NCBI GenBank assembly: GCA_046328505.1
Contig: JAXLWL010000002.1
Span: forward strand, 1,674,001 to 1,738,000
Length of the DNA stretch: 64,000 bases
Origin: JBDHWG01 sp046328505
Lineage (GTDB): Bacteria > Chloroflexota > Anaerolineae > Epilineales > JAHCIE01
Direction: 5' to 3'
Shown here: positions 55,683 through 63,937 of the stretch, piece by piece
Numbering within the stretch: the first letter of the stretch is position 1
How the letters are laid out: every line of letters starts with the position of its first letter
The notes under the pieces: model-generated
What the model was told of the DNA's origin: nothing
Databases searched by the model: none
Seen by the model: the letters and a program-made list of their open reading frames with translations, nothing else
Position numbers and translations under genes: made by a program

Positions 55683-55934
55683 ATGGCGCGACAATCATCA
55701 GTAGCCAAGACGGATTCACTGCGAGTCGAGGATTTGCGGGCGAAAGCCGTCGCCCACGTGGTGCGGCGCTTTCCAGAGATGGTTGGCGTCGCCCCCACGC
55801 GCAGCGCGACTTCTGACGGCATCGAGTTCACTTTTCGGACGACGGTGGAAATCGGGGACAAGAGGCTGCCGCGGATCGTGCGAGTCGTGATGGATAGGCA
55901 GGGCCGAGTCAACCGTCTCATTACTTCACGCTGA
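55683..55934 (+). CDS. Hypothetical 83-aa protein downstream of ftsZ
   Basis: 83 aa from the ATG at 55683 with GGGAGAG upstream. Basic N-terminal half (SVAKTDSLRVEDLRAKAVAHVVRRFPEMVGV) predicted helical, then a beta-rich part (GIEFTFRTTVEIGDKRLPRIVRVVMDRQGRVNRLI). Not recognised. Position 28 bases after ftsZ suggests the same transcript and a possible division link. Confidence 0.55.
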   Translation: MARQSSVAKTDSLRVEDLRAKAVAHVVRRFPEMVGVAPTRSATSDGIEFTFRTTVEIGDKRLPRIVRVVMDRQGRVNRLITSR

Positions 55935-55998
55935 CTTACAGGTTCTCACGCAACCTTCACACGCGCTTAACGGCCGCCTAATGTGGGGGTTGTAGACT
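55935..55998 (+). promoter_or_regulatory. Second 11-bp-periodic repeat promoter
   Basis: CTTACA (55935), CTCACG (55945), TTCACA (55956), TTAACG (55967), then 20 bp and TAGACT (55993-55998). Three of the four repeats are exactly 11 bp apart, and the last-repeat-to--10 distance equals that of the array at 27587. It has no protein gene downstream on its strand, only the candidate small RNA below. Confidence 0.45.
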
Positions 55999-56004
55999 AC
56001 GGGT

Positions 56005-56096
56005 AACAGCGGGTCTAACCTCCCGTTTACCTCTCAGAGACATCGGCCTGGAGTCTCCCTCTTTCACAGAGGCGACCCCAGGCCGATGTCTCTTTT
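56005..56096 (+). ncRNA. Candidate ~90-nt structured small RNA
   Basis: Sequence between the repeat promoter and the strong hairpin. It could fold into two stems: GGTAA.../TTACC with CGGG/CCCG (56002-56031) and the long terminator hairpin (56036-56093). No conserved family recognised; the same stretch is also explained as the 3' end of the ftsZ operon. Confidence 0.35.
56036..56096 (+). terminator. Strong terminator hairpin ending the 46-56 kb unit
   Basis: 16-bp perfect outer stem AGAGACATCGGCCTGG, an inner stem with one T-C mismatch and CCTCT/AGAGG, then TTTT. U-run lies on the plus-strand side, so it ends plus-strand transcripts; it sits in the gap before convergent cdaR. Confidence 0.8.
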
Positions 56097-56111
56097 GACG
56101 ACTCGAAGCTG

Positions 56112-57359
56112 CTACGGCGTCCGCGCGATGGGCGTCGGCGCGGTAATCGTAACGTCCACCCGGTCGGGAGCCAGCCGCCGGTCGAGCGACTCCGGAACCC
56201 CAACGATTTTTGGCGCGACGTTCTGAGTGCCGGCTGGTAAGCCCGACGCATCCAGGACCACCTGGATGTTGCTGTTGCTGTCCACCCCGTTCAGATCGGC
56301 GACTGGCCCTTGCAAGACGATCTGCACGTGAGAGGGCGAGACGGTGGCTTGCCAGTCAGGCGGTAGCCCACGCACGATCACGGGACGATCAATCGTCCTG
56401 CCACTCCGCTCCACGTCCACGCCGACTTTGACCGCGACAGAGCCAGACGGCGGATCGACGACGCTTATGCCATCCGGCACCACCAGGGGGACATTGCGCT
56501 CGAAACCCTGGGTAACGCCTGTTGCTGTGACGGGCTGTGTCTGCAGATAGCCTGGCAGCGCCTTGATCTGCGCCGGCGGCCCTTTGACGGTAACCGTCGT
56601 GGGAGCAACCGTGATGCTGCTAATCCAGTAGCCATTCGCCGGCGTAATATCCCGCACGACGGACACCGCAAGCTCGCGGTAGCCTTGCTCCTGCTCGACA
56701 GGCACGCGCACGGAAACCTGCGGCGGATCGACTGCCACACCGCTGACCGTATTCCCGTCCTTATCCAGTGGCGACAGAGTGACCAGCCGCTCAACGTCTG
56801 CGCGAGGGCTGATCGTCAACGGTAGGCGCGCCTGCACCTGCGCGACGGACTCGACGGCGGAGCGTGGCCCCTTGATGGACACCTGCGACGGGGTGACGAT
56901 GGGCTTCTGCAGGACGAAGCCGAGAGCAGCATCGCCAATCAGTCCTACCTGCACCTCCATGTCGCGCTGTGCCGTTGGCTCCAGGCGGACAACGACGTCT
57001 TTGGGCGTGACGCCGAGGATGCGAGCCCGATTCTCGGCACACCGCGTGCAGACCACGGTCACAGGAACACTGCGGATACCCGGCTCCAGGTCCTTCAGGT
57101 CCACGTAGGCGCGAAAATCCGACGCCGAGATCAGATCCCACGAGTTGCGGGGCGCGACGAGCCGAACCTGGACACGCTCGTTCATGCCGCCCACCAACTC
57201 GTTCCCTTGCGGGATGTTGACCGCCTCAACAGGCACACCGCCCGGAGGCGTAATCCCATCCTGTAGAGGGTTACTTTCACTCGTGGCGACAAACCAAACC
57301 AGCAGGGCGAGGACGAAAGCCAGGATGAGCGAGCTCAAATTCCCGAGTAACAGGCGCAT
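56112..57359 (-). CDS. cdaR: YbbR-domain protein CdaR
   Basis: 415 aa from the ATG at 57359, which overlaps the stop of cdaA. One N-terminal membrane helix (LLLGNLSSLILAFVLALLVWFVA) and then about four YbbR repeats outside the membrane (recurring VTVKGP or VSIKGP and VPVxxD type strands). CdaR binds and regulates CdaA in Firmicutes; the overlapping order here fits that. Confidence 0.9.
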   Translation of the reverse strand: MRLLLGNLSSLILAFVLALLVWFVATSESNPLQDGITPPGGVPVEAVNIPQGNELVGGMNERVQVRLVAPRNSWDLISASDFRAYVDLKDLEPGIRSVPVTVVCTRCAENRARILGVTPKDVVVRLEPTAQRDMEVQVGLIGDAALGFVLQKPIVTPSQVSIKGPRSAVESVAQVQARLPLTISPRADVERLVTLSPLDKDGNTVSGVAVDPPQVSVRVPVEQEQGYRELAVSVVRDITPANGYWISSITVAPTTVTVKGPPAQIKALPGYLQTQPVTATGVTQGFERNVPLVVPDGISVVDPPSGSVAVKVGVDVERSGRTIDRPVIVRGLPPDWQATVSPSHVQIVLQGPVADLNGVDSNSNIQVVLDASGLPAGTQNVAPKIVGVPESLDRRLAPDRVDVTITAPTPIARTP

Positions 57360-58348
57360 CACCCCTCACCTCTCTCGACGCCGCTCGTCTCAGTTCCAGA
57401 GGAAGCGCCGGACGGGGCCGCCGCATGCGTCGGTGTCGACTCCGTCGGCGGGGCGCCGACCACCTTATCGTTCCCGTCGCCGGGCGGCGGGGACGTCGTG
57501 CCGTCCTGCGACCCCCGGAACCACCGCGTGAGCCAGTCGGATGATGTGGCCGGCGTGCGATACCAGCGATAGAGAAGGCGAGCAACTTGACCCTCGTCCA
57601 GACGGCGGCGAATGATGCCATTGCGCACGAGCGAGATCGTCCCCGTCTCTTCCGAGACGACGACGGCGACGGCGTCCGTCCGTTCCGTCACGCCGATGGC
57701 GGCCAGGTGCCGCGTCCCAAGGTGGCTATCGGGCTCGCGGCCCATCGCCAGAGGCAGCACGCACCGCGCCGCCGCGATGCGATTGCCGCGCACAATAACC
57801 GCGCCGTCGTGCAGCGCGGTCTTGGGGAAGAAGATGGTCATGAGCAGGTCGGCTGTGACGCTCGAATCGATCTTCTCGCCCGTATCGATGAACTCCTGCA
57901 GGCCGGTGTCCTGCTCGATGACAATGAGCGCGCCGTGATGGCGCTCGGACATCTCGCCCACGGCCCGCGCCACCTCTGGAATGATAGATGTGCTGTTGGG
58001 CGTCTCGCCGGCGCCAGGCGTGATGAACCGCCCGGCGCGACCTAACCGCTCCAGACCGCGCCGAATCTCAGGCTGGAAGATCACGGGAATCGAAATAAGG
58101 AGCGCGGGGAACGAATTGCGCAGGAGCCAGTTGAAGGCCCGAAGCTGAAGGACGTTGCTCAGAACGACTACGATCAAGGTAAGCAACAGGAAGCCGCGCA
58201 GCAGCTGAACCGCCTGGGTGCCCCGAATCAGGTATAAAAGGCCGTAGAATACCCCCGTGACCAGCAGCAGGTCAATGATTGTGAAAAAATCAACGGTGGA
58301 AGCAGCCCATTGTATCGTCAAGCGCAGGTTTTGGAGAACCTCATCCAC
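57359..58348 (-). CDS. cdaA: Diadenylate cyclase CdaA
   Basis: 329 aa, GTG start with AAGGA upstream. Three hydrophobic segments (about 20-95), then the DisA_N cyclase domain with DGA at 171-173. The second nucleotide motif is GTRHLAA (R203, H204, L205) where most CdaA proteins have GTRHRAA. A ~100-residue Pro/Thr/Ser-rich C-terminal tail is unusual. Makes c-di-AMP from two ATP, regulating potassium and turgor homeostasis. Overlaps cdaR. Confidence 0.92.
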   Translation of the reverse strand: MDEVLQNLRLTIQWAASTVDFFTIIDLLLVTGVFYGLLYLIRGTQAVQLLRGFLLLTLIVVVLSNVLQLRAFNWLLRNSFPALLISIPVIFQPEIRRGLERLGRAGRFITPGAGETPNSTSIIPEVARAVGEMSERHHGALIVIEQDTGLQEFIDTGEKIDSSVTADLLMTIFFPKTALHDGAVIVRGNRIAAARCVLPLAMGREPDSHLGTRHLAAIGVTERTDAVAVVVSEETGTISLVRNGIIRRRLDEGQVARLLYRWYRTPATSSDWLTRWFRGSQDGTTSPPPGDGNDKVVGAPPTESTPTHAAAPSGASSGTETSGVERGEG

Positions 58349-58378
58349 GCGCCGTTATCCTTCCCCACGAACAGCGGG

Positions 58379-58406
58379 GACCCGCGCGTCACTCCCCGCG
58401 CGGGTC
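58379..58406. terminator. Hairpin between argF and cdaA
   Basis: GACCCGCGCG, eight-base loop, CGCGCGGGTC. Perfect 10-bp stem. T-rich side (TTT) is on the plus strand, so termination of argF transcripts on the minus strand would be U-less. cdaA may depend partly on read-through; I see no clear promoter for it. Confidence 0.4.
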
Positions 58407-58419
58407 TTTCCCGGTTATG

Positions 58420-59343
58420 TCAATGCGGCGCCATCAGCTTGACGAGCACCGCCTTCTGAGCGTGCAGGCGATTCTCCGCCTGATCAAACACAGCAGAGTT
58501 CAGGCCGTCAATGACGTCGTCGGTAATCTCATCGCCGCGATGGGCCGGCAGACAGTGCAGAACGAGCGCATCCGAATTAGCTTCGGCAAGCCGCGCTGCG
58601 TTGAGTTGGTAAGGAGGAAAAACATCCTTTCTCGCGGCCGCCTCAGCCTCCTGCCCCATGCTGGCCCAGACGTCGGTGTACAGCGCATCGGCGTCACGGG
58701 CCGCCGCAGACGGGTCATTCGTCACTTCTATGCTGCCGCCTCCCAGCCGGCCGAGGGACCTGGCGCAGTCGACCACATCGGCGGGCGGCTCGTACCCGGG
58801 CGGCGTGGCAACGACGACGCGCATGCCGGTCAGGGCGCCGCCAAACATGAGCGACGTCGCGACGTTGTTCCCATCGCCGAGGTACGTCAGCTTCAGACCC
58901 TTGAGCGAGCCGCGCTTCTCGTAGACAGTCAGCAGGTCGGCCAGCCCCTGGCACGGGTGGCTGTAGTCGGACAGGCCGTTGATCACGGGCACCGTGGCAG
59001 CGCGCGCCAGATCGACCACGTCGGCGTGGGCGAACACACGCGCCATAATGCCATTCACGTAGCGGCTCAGCACCCGAGCGACATCGCCTGTGCTCTCCCG
59101 CTTCCCTAGCTGAATTTCATTCGGCGAGAGGTAGAGCGCGTGGCCGCCTAGCTGAAGCATGGCCACGTCGAACGAGACGCGGGTACGGAGCGACGGCTTC
59201 TGGAAAACCATGCCGAGCACCTGCCCCTTAAGAAGAGGACGCGGCGCTCCGCCGGCGAGTTCCTGCTTGAGCTGAACCGCCAGGTCGAGCAGTTCCATGA
59301 TGCTTTCGGGTGTCAGGTCTGAGAGGCTGAGGAGATCTTTCAT
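58420..59343 (-). CDS. argF: Ornithine carbamoyltransferase
   Basis: 307 aa from the ATG at 59343. Carbamoyl-phosphate site FQKPSLRTRVSFD (S-x-RTR; the usual STRTR has Thr where this has Leu), then HADVVDLAR, DYSHPCQGLADLLT, and HCLPAHRGDEI with the catalytic Cys. Makes citrulline from ornithine in arginine synthesis. Last gene of the proA-FAH-argF operon, ten bases after the FAH gene. Confidence 0.94.
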   Translation of the reverse strand: MKDLLSLSDLTPESIMELLDLAVQLKQELAGGAPRPLLKGQVLGMVFQKPSLRTRVSFDVAMLQLGGHALYLSPNEIQLGKRESTGDVARVLSRYVNGIMARVFAHADVVDLARAATVPVINGLSDYSHPCQGLADLLTVYEKRGSLKGLKLTYLGDGNNVATSLMFGGALTGMRVVVATPPGYEPPADVVDCARSLGRLGGGSIEVTNDPSAAARDADALYTDVWASMGQEAEAAARKDVFPPYQLNAARLAEANSDALVLHCLPAHRGDEITDDVIDGLNSAVFDQAENRLHAQKAVLVKLMAPH

Positions 59344-59353
59344 GGCATTCTCG

Positions 59354-60109
59354 TTAGCGTGAGACAGGGTTTCGGAGCACGCCAATGCCGTCGACTTCGA
59401 CCTCGACGACATCGCCCGCTTCCAGCGGACCGACTCCGGCCGGCGTCCCGGTCAGGATTACATCGCCCGGCTCCAATGTCATCACTTTTGAAATATAGCT
59501 GACCAGGTAGGGTACATCGAAGATCAGGTCGCGCGTCCGTCCGTCCTGTCGCACTTCACCATTGACACGCGTGCGTACGCCGACACTTGCCGTATCCAGG
59601 TTGGTCACGATCCAGGGCCCAATCGGGCAAAAAGTGTCAAATCCCTTGGCCCGAGTCCACTGCCCGTCTGTCCGCTGCAAGTCACGCGCGGTTACGTCAT
59701 TCGCCGCCGTGCAGCCCAACACGCAAGTCAGGGCCGTGTTCCACGGCACATCCTTGGCGCGCCGGCCGATGACGACCGCGAGCTCCGCCTCATAATCCAC
59801 CCGCGAAGACATGCTGGGCAGAATGATCGTCTCACCTGGACCGATAATCGCGCTCGGCGGCTTGAGGAAAAGCAGTGGCTCAGTGGGCAATTCCGCATTC
59901 ATCTCGGCGACATGCGCGCGATAGTTGCGGCCAACGGCGACGATCTTGCTGGGCCGCAACGGCGCCAGGAGGTCTATCTCTCCTATGGGCGCAACCACCT
60001 CGCCGAGGTGGTAAGTCCCAAAGATGTCGCCGATGACCTCACGCAGGTTGTCGCCGTCGCGCGCGCCATATCCGATGTCGCCGTCAAAGTGATAGCGGGC
60101 TATCTGCAT
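59354..60109 (-). CDS. Fumarylacetoacetate hydrolase family protein
   Basis: 251 aa. The FAH fold core (KIVAVGRNYRAHVAEMN, LFLKPPSAIIGPGE, VDYEAELAVVIGR with metal-binding Glu-x-Glu, NDVTARDLQRTDGQWTRAKGFDTFCPIGPW, LTGTPAGVGPLEAGD) is complete. Members act as acylpyruvate hydrolases, decarboxylases or oxaloacetate tautomerase-like enzymes; the exact substrate is not clear. Sits between proA and argF. Confidence 0.9.
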   Translation of the reverse strand: MQIARYHFDGDIGYGARDGDNLREVIGDIFGTYHLGEVVAPIGEIDLLAPLRPSKIVAVGRNYRAHVAEMNAELPTEPLLFLKPPSAIIGPGETIILPSMSSRVDYEAELAVVIGRRAKDVPWNTALTCVLGCTAANDVTARDLQRTDGQWTRAKGFDTFCPIGPWIVTNLDTASVGVRTRVNGEVRQDGRTRDLIFDVPYLVSYISKVMTLEPGDVILTGTPAGVGPLEAGDVVEVEVDGIGVLRNPVSR

Positions 60110-60130
60110 ATTGACGCCAACCTCTCGCGG

Positions 60131-61405
60131 CTAGGGTCGCACATCACCGTGCCCCAGAACAATCCACTTGTAGGTCGTAAGCTCCTGTAGGCCCATCGGC
60201 CCTCGGGCGTGTAGCTTTGTGGTGCTGATCGCCACTTCGGCGCCGAGTCCAAACTGCCCACCATCGTTGAAACGCGTACTGGCGTTGACGAACACGGCAG
60301 CCGAGTCGACCTCATCCAGGAAACGCATCGCCGCGCTGTAGTCTTCAGTAATGATCGCTTCGGAGTGGCCGCCATAGCGGGCGATGTGGTCGAGCGCCTC
60401 ATCGATGCTGTCCACGACGCGCACTGAGGCGCGCAACGCCAGGAACTCATAGCCAAAGTCCTCGGGCGTCGCCGCCTTGACCAGCGGCCGCTCGCCGAGG
60501 ATCGCCAGCGAAGCTTCATCGACGCGCAGCTCGACGCCGGCGGCGCCCATCCGGTCCGCCAGGCGCGGCAGAAACTCGGCAGCGACGGCGCGATGGACGA
60601 GAAAGGTGTCGACTGCGTTGCAGGCCGACGGCTTCTGAATCTTGGCGTTGAAGCCGATCTCCACCGCGTCGTCAAGCTTGGCAGCCTGATCGACGTAGAT
60701 GTGGACAACGCCGATACCGCCGGTGACAACCGGCACTTTGGCGTTCTCGATGGCGAACCGGTGCAGGTCCGCGCCGCCACGTGGGATGAGCAAGTCGATG
60801 AAGTCGCGCGCTTCCAGCATATCACGCACCAGGGCGCGGTCCGTGCTCTGGATGAGTTGAACGGTGCCATCGGGGAGGCCCGCGGCCACGGACGCATCGC
60901 TCACCACCTGCGCCAGGATGCGGTTCGAGTTGAGCGCCTCTTTGCCGCCGCGCAGAATGGCCGCATTGCCCGACTTGATGCACAGCGCAGCGATATCGAT
61001 GGTCACGTTGGGGCGGGATTCGTAGATGATGCCGATGACGCCGAGAGGCACACGGCGCTTGCCAACCTGGAGCCCATTGAAGAGGGTCTGCAGCTCGGTC
61101 GCGCCGAGCGGGTCAGGCAGCGCGGCGACGTGCCGCACGTCATCGGCCAGGCTGCGTAGGTCCTTGGCGTCCAGCCGCAGCCGGCCAAGCATCGCCTCCG
61201 ACAGCCCCACCTCTCGCGCTGTATCGAGGTCGCGGCGATTAGCCTCGGCAATCTCGTCCTGGCGCGCTACCAGGGCATCAGCAATCGCGTGCAGCGCCGC
61301 GTTGCGAACACGAGCGCTTGTAAAAGCGAGACGGCGCGCCGCAGCGCGCGCCCGCACACCCTTCTCGGCCACCTCACCGGCGACCTGGGCTCCGACGGCA
61401 AGCAT
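60131..61405 (-). CDS. proA: Gamma-glutamyl phosphate reductase
   Basis: 424 aa, full length. Conserved PLGVIGIIYESRPNVT, CIKSGNAAILRGGKEA, RGGADLHRF, and the catalytic-Cys segment SACNAVDTFLVH, near the C-terminus VDSAAVFVNASTRFNDGG and GPMGLQELTTYKW. Reduces gamma-glutamyl phosphate to glutamate semialdehyde for proline synthesis. First gene of the operon; GGAGGAGGGAG precedes the ATG. Confidence 0.96.
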   Translation of the reverse strand: MLAVGAQVAGEVAEKGVRARAAARRLAFTSARVRNAALHAIADALVARQDEIAEANRRDLDTAREVGLSEAMLGRLRLDAKDLRSLADDVRHVAALPDPLGATELQTLFNGLQVGKRRVPLGVIGIIYESRPNVTIDIAALCIKSGNAAILRGGKEALNSNRILAQVVSDASVAAGLPDGTVQLIQSTDRALVRDMLEARDFIDLLIPRGGADLHRFAIENAKVPVVTGGIGVVHIYVDQAAKLDDAVEIGFNAKIQKPSACNAVDTFLVHRAVAAEFLPRLADRMGAAGVELRVDEASLAILGERPLVKAATPEDFGYEFLALRASVRVVDSIDEALDHIARYGGHSEAIITEDYSAAMRFLDEVDSAAVFVNASTRFNDGGQFGLGAEVAISTTKLHARGPMGLQELTTYKWIVLGHGDVRP

Positions 61406-61437
61406 AGCTCCCTCCTCCGGACAAAGTCAGGCAAGGA

Positions 61438-61466
61438 ATCTTAGCAACAGGCGGAAGAAAGGTCAA
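61438..61466 (-). promoter_or_regulatory. Sigma-70-type promoter of proA-FAH-argF
   Basis: Minus strand TTGACC, 17 bases, TAAGAT. Start near 61431, leader of about 26 bases. Confidence 0.65.
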
Positions 61467-61570
61467 GCGACAGGACAGAACCACGAAGCGATAGAGGGAA
61501 GAAGATGCCTACTTCTCCCCTCCATGCTGCTGCAAGCTTGCGTTTCTTAACTTATTCTTAGTCTCCAGCG

Positions 61571-63937
61571 TCACCGCAGGGGCAGCGCGGCCTCCCTCTG
61601 CCAGTTATCGAGGACCTCGCGCCGGCCGCCGAAGCTTTCCCCGCTCGGCGACGGCTTCTTGGCCGCGGCCGGCGGCGTCTCGCGCGCTGTGGAAATCGGC
61701 GCGTCACCCGCGAGGCGGCCCGCGCTATCCGCCCAGGTTACGCCCGCGACGGCGAGGGCGGTCGCGTCGCCGCTGACATCAATGGTCGCCAGGCGCACAG
61801 GCCCGATTGCCCGTGCTCCCGCCGGCAGGGTGAGAGCCAGCCTCGCGCCCGTCGCCGTGCGCGCATTGCGCACAATGTAGGCGTCCTTGAGCGCGTCGCC
61901 CAGGCGGAAGGGGCTGGAGTTCGTGATCTCGACCGCCTTCGAGGAGGCGCCCAATGTCAGGTCAACGCCACCAACGCCGGTCAGGTCATCCGCCCAGATC
62001 TCGACGCGCGTCGTGCCATCTTTGCCCGGCGCCTGCGGAACGAGACGGACCGAAACCGGCCCGCGCTTCGCCGGACCGCTCTGCGCTGCATACTGATTCG
62101 GAGGCGACCAGACCTGCGGGCAGGCCAGGCCAAAGTTCGCCGCGACAAGCACGACGTCGCCGATGTCGATTCGCCCGTTACCGTTTAAGTCGGAAATCGG
62201 ATCGGTCGACGATGGCGAGTCATACACGCTCGATACGCGCACCAGGTCGAAGATATCGATGACGTCGGATAGGACAACATCGCCGGCGATTAGCTGGCCG
62301 GCCGACAGATCGACCGTCTGACCCGCGGCCAACGTGACCGTTTGTTCAGCGCACAGCCAGCCGGGCCGCCTGGCGCGGACCGTGTACTGACCGGCCGCGA
62401 GCCCGTCGAGCCTGAAATCGCCGAGATTGTTGGTGAGCACGGTCTGGTCGGTGGGGCCGACGCCATGGATCGTCGTGGCATTGTATGCTGTGCGGCCTTC
62501 GAGTGTCATCCTGCCGATGATAGCCGCCGGCGCCGGCCGTACCGTGAGTGATGCTCCGTGCGCGCCAGCGTTGATCGGCGTGCCGCCCAATTGCGCGGCC
62601 AGCACGCGGGTGACGCTGAGCGGACTAACGCCAACGGCTACCCCCTCAAATTCCAGGCTGAAAAGGACTCCGCTGCCGCTGACAGTGGGAGCCGGCGAGA
62701 GACGTGTCATCACGACGCGAACAGTGCCGGCTGTGTTGTCGACCACGTTCTGCGTCATGACGCTCTGCCCCGGCAGGTACAGGAACGGCCCCAGGTCCGC
62801 CTGGCTGGGCACGGCGTGGACAATGCTCGGATCGAACGAGAGCGTGACATCGGCCGAGTAAAGGTTGGTAACATCCTCCAGCCAGACCTCGACGCGCGTG
62901 CGCTCACCGGGCGCGATCGCATACCCCCCGCCGCTAGTAACGGCGCGCGCCATCGCCGGTTGACCGCCCGGGTCCGTCGGCACCTGGCTGCAAGCAATCA
63001 GACTCACCTCATCCACCCCGTAGGCCGTACGGTTTCGTGTATCCGTCATCGCCGAGTACGCGAGGCGCAGCGTCTGGCCGCCCGCCGGCAGGCTGTACAG
63101 GACGCGCCCCCAGGAGTTCGCCGCTGTCGTCGCGTCGACGGTCTCTACCGTCGCAGCGGGCAGCCCGTCCGGACGAAGCAGGGCCACCGTCATTCGGTCA
63201 CTGTCGGGTGTCGCGCTCTCTGGGACACGGGCGCGCCAGTAGCTCAGGCGCGCGAGCTGCGTATCGGCCGGGAGCACGATGTTCTGCGCGACTCGGTCGT
63301 TCGCGCTGTTGTACCCGGCCAGCAGAGCCAGGCGCTGCCCGCTGAACGGGCTGCTCGTGCTGATGAGCGGCGTGCCTGACGTGTCCCAGTCGACAAAATC
63401 GGGGGTTAGCTCGAAACCACCGTTCGCCAGCAAATCCTGGCAGAAGGGCGGCAGTGAGCCGATACGGAACTGAGCGTGCGCCAGTTCTGCCTGGTTCGCC
63501 GACGCCTGCAGCGTGTACGTGCCGAGGGGCATGCCGACACCAGAGATTGGCGCGGGCTGGAAGCCGCCCTGGGCATTCACGGTGACGGGATAGGTTAACG
63601 TGAGCCCGTCTGGCCGAAGCAGAGTGAGTTGAACGGACTGGCCGGCTGTGAAGCCGGCGCCTGTGATAGTGAAGTTGCTGACCTGTGTGCCGCTGACAGG
63701 AGAGACGGCGACCACCGGTGGCGCGGCGGTCTCAGCAAGCGCGGAAACGGAGCCGGCCGCACCGGGATCGGATGGCGCACTGGCGATATTGACGGTGTCC
63801 GCGGGCGCGATGTCGGGAAAAGTGGCGACGGACGGCCGAGCAGCCTGAGCGGCAAAGGCGTAGAATGTGAACCAACATACGAGCGCCGCCAGGACCACGC
63901 CGCCGGTCCTGACTATGCGCGACTTCCGGGCAATCAT
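61571..63937 (-). CDS. Secreted cohesin/dockerin-like multidomain protein
   Basis: 788 aa from the ATG at 63937 (GAGGAG upstream). Signal peptide (about 5-33), an Ig/IPT-like domain (~75-150: SPVSGTQVSNFTITGAGFTAGQSV), a jelly-roll-like segment (~165-315: FCQDLLANGGFELTP...VDEVSLI), a cohesin-like domain (about 340-480: VEVWLEDVTNLYSADVTLSFDP), a carboxypeptidase-regulatory-like domain (NLGDFRLDGLAAGQYTVRAR) and a dockerin-like pair of calcium loops (about 545-595, DLNGNGRIDIGDVV). A second cohesin-like beta domain follows. Likely extracellular, with possible self-association through cohesin-dockerin contacts. Confidence 0.8.
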   Translation of the reverse strand: MIARKSRIVRTGGVVLAALVCWFTFYAFAAQAARPSVATFPDIAPADTVNIASAPSDPGAAGSVSALAETAAPPVVAVSPVSGTQVSNFTITGAGFTAGQSVQLTLLRPDGLTLTYPVTVNAQGGFQPAPISGVGMPLGTYTLQASANQAELAHAQFRIGSLPPFCQDLLANGGFELTPDFVDWDTSGTPLISTSSPFSGQRLALLAGYNSANDRVAQNIVLPADTQLARLSYWRARVPESATPDSDRMTVALLRPDGLPAATVETVDATTAANSWGRVLYSLPAGGQTLRLAYSAMTDTRNRTAYGVDEVSLIACSQVPTDPGGQPAMARAVTSGGGYAIAPGERTRVEVWLEDVTNLYSADVTLSFDPSIVHAVPSQADLGPFLYLPGQSVMTQNVVDNTAGTVRVVMTRLSPAPTVSGSGVLFSLEFEGVAVGVSPLSVTRVLAAQLGGTPINAGAHGASLTVRPAPAAIIGRMTLEGRTAYNATTIHGVGPTDQTVLTNNLGDFRLDGLAAGQYTVRARRPGWLCAEQTVTLAAGQTVDLSAGQLIAGDVVLSDVIDIFDLVRVSSVYDSPSSTDPISDLNGNGRIDIGDVVLVAANFGLACPQVWSPPNQYAAQSGPAKRGPVSVRLVPQAPGKDGTTRVEIWADDLTGVGGVDLTLGASSKAVEITNSSPFRLGDALKDAYIVRNARTATGARLALTLPAGARAIGPVRLATIDVSGDATALAVAGVTWADSAGRLAGDAPISTARETPPAAAKKPSPSGESFGGRREVLDNWQREAALPLR

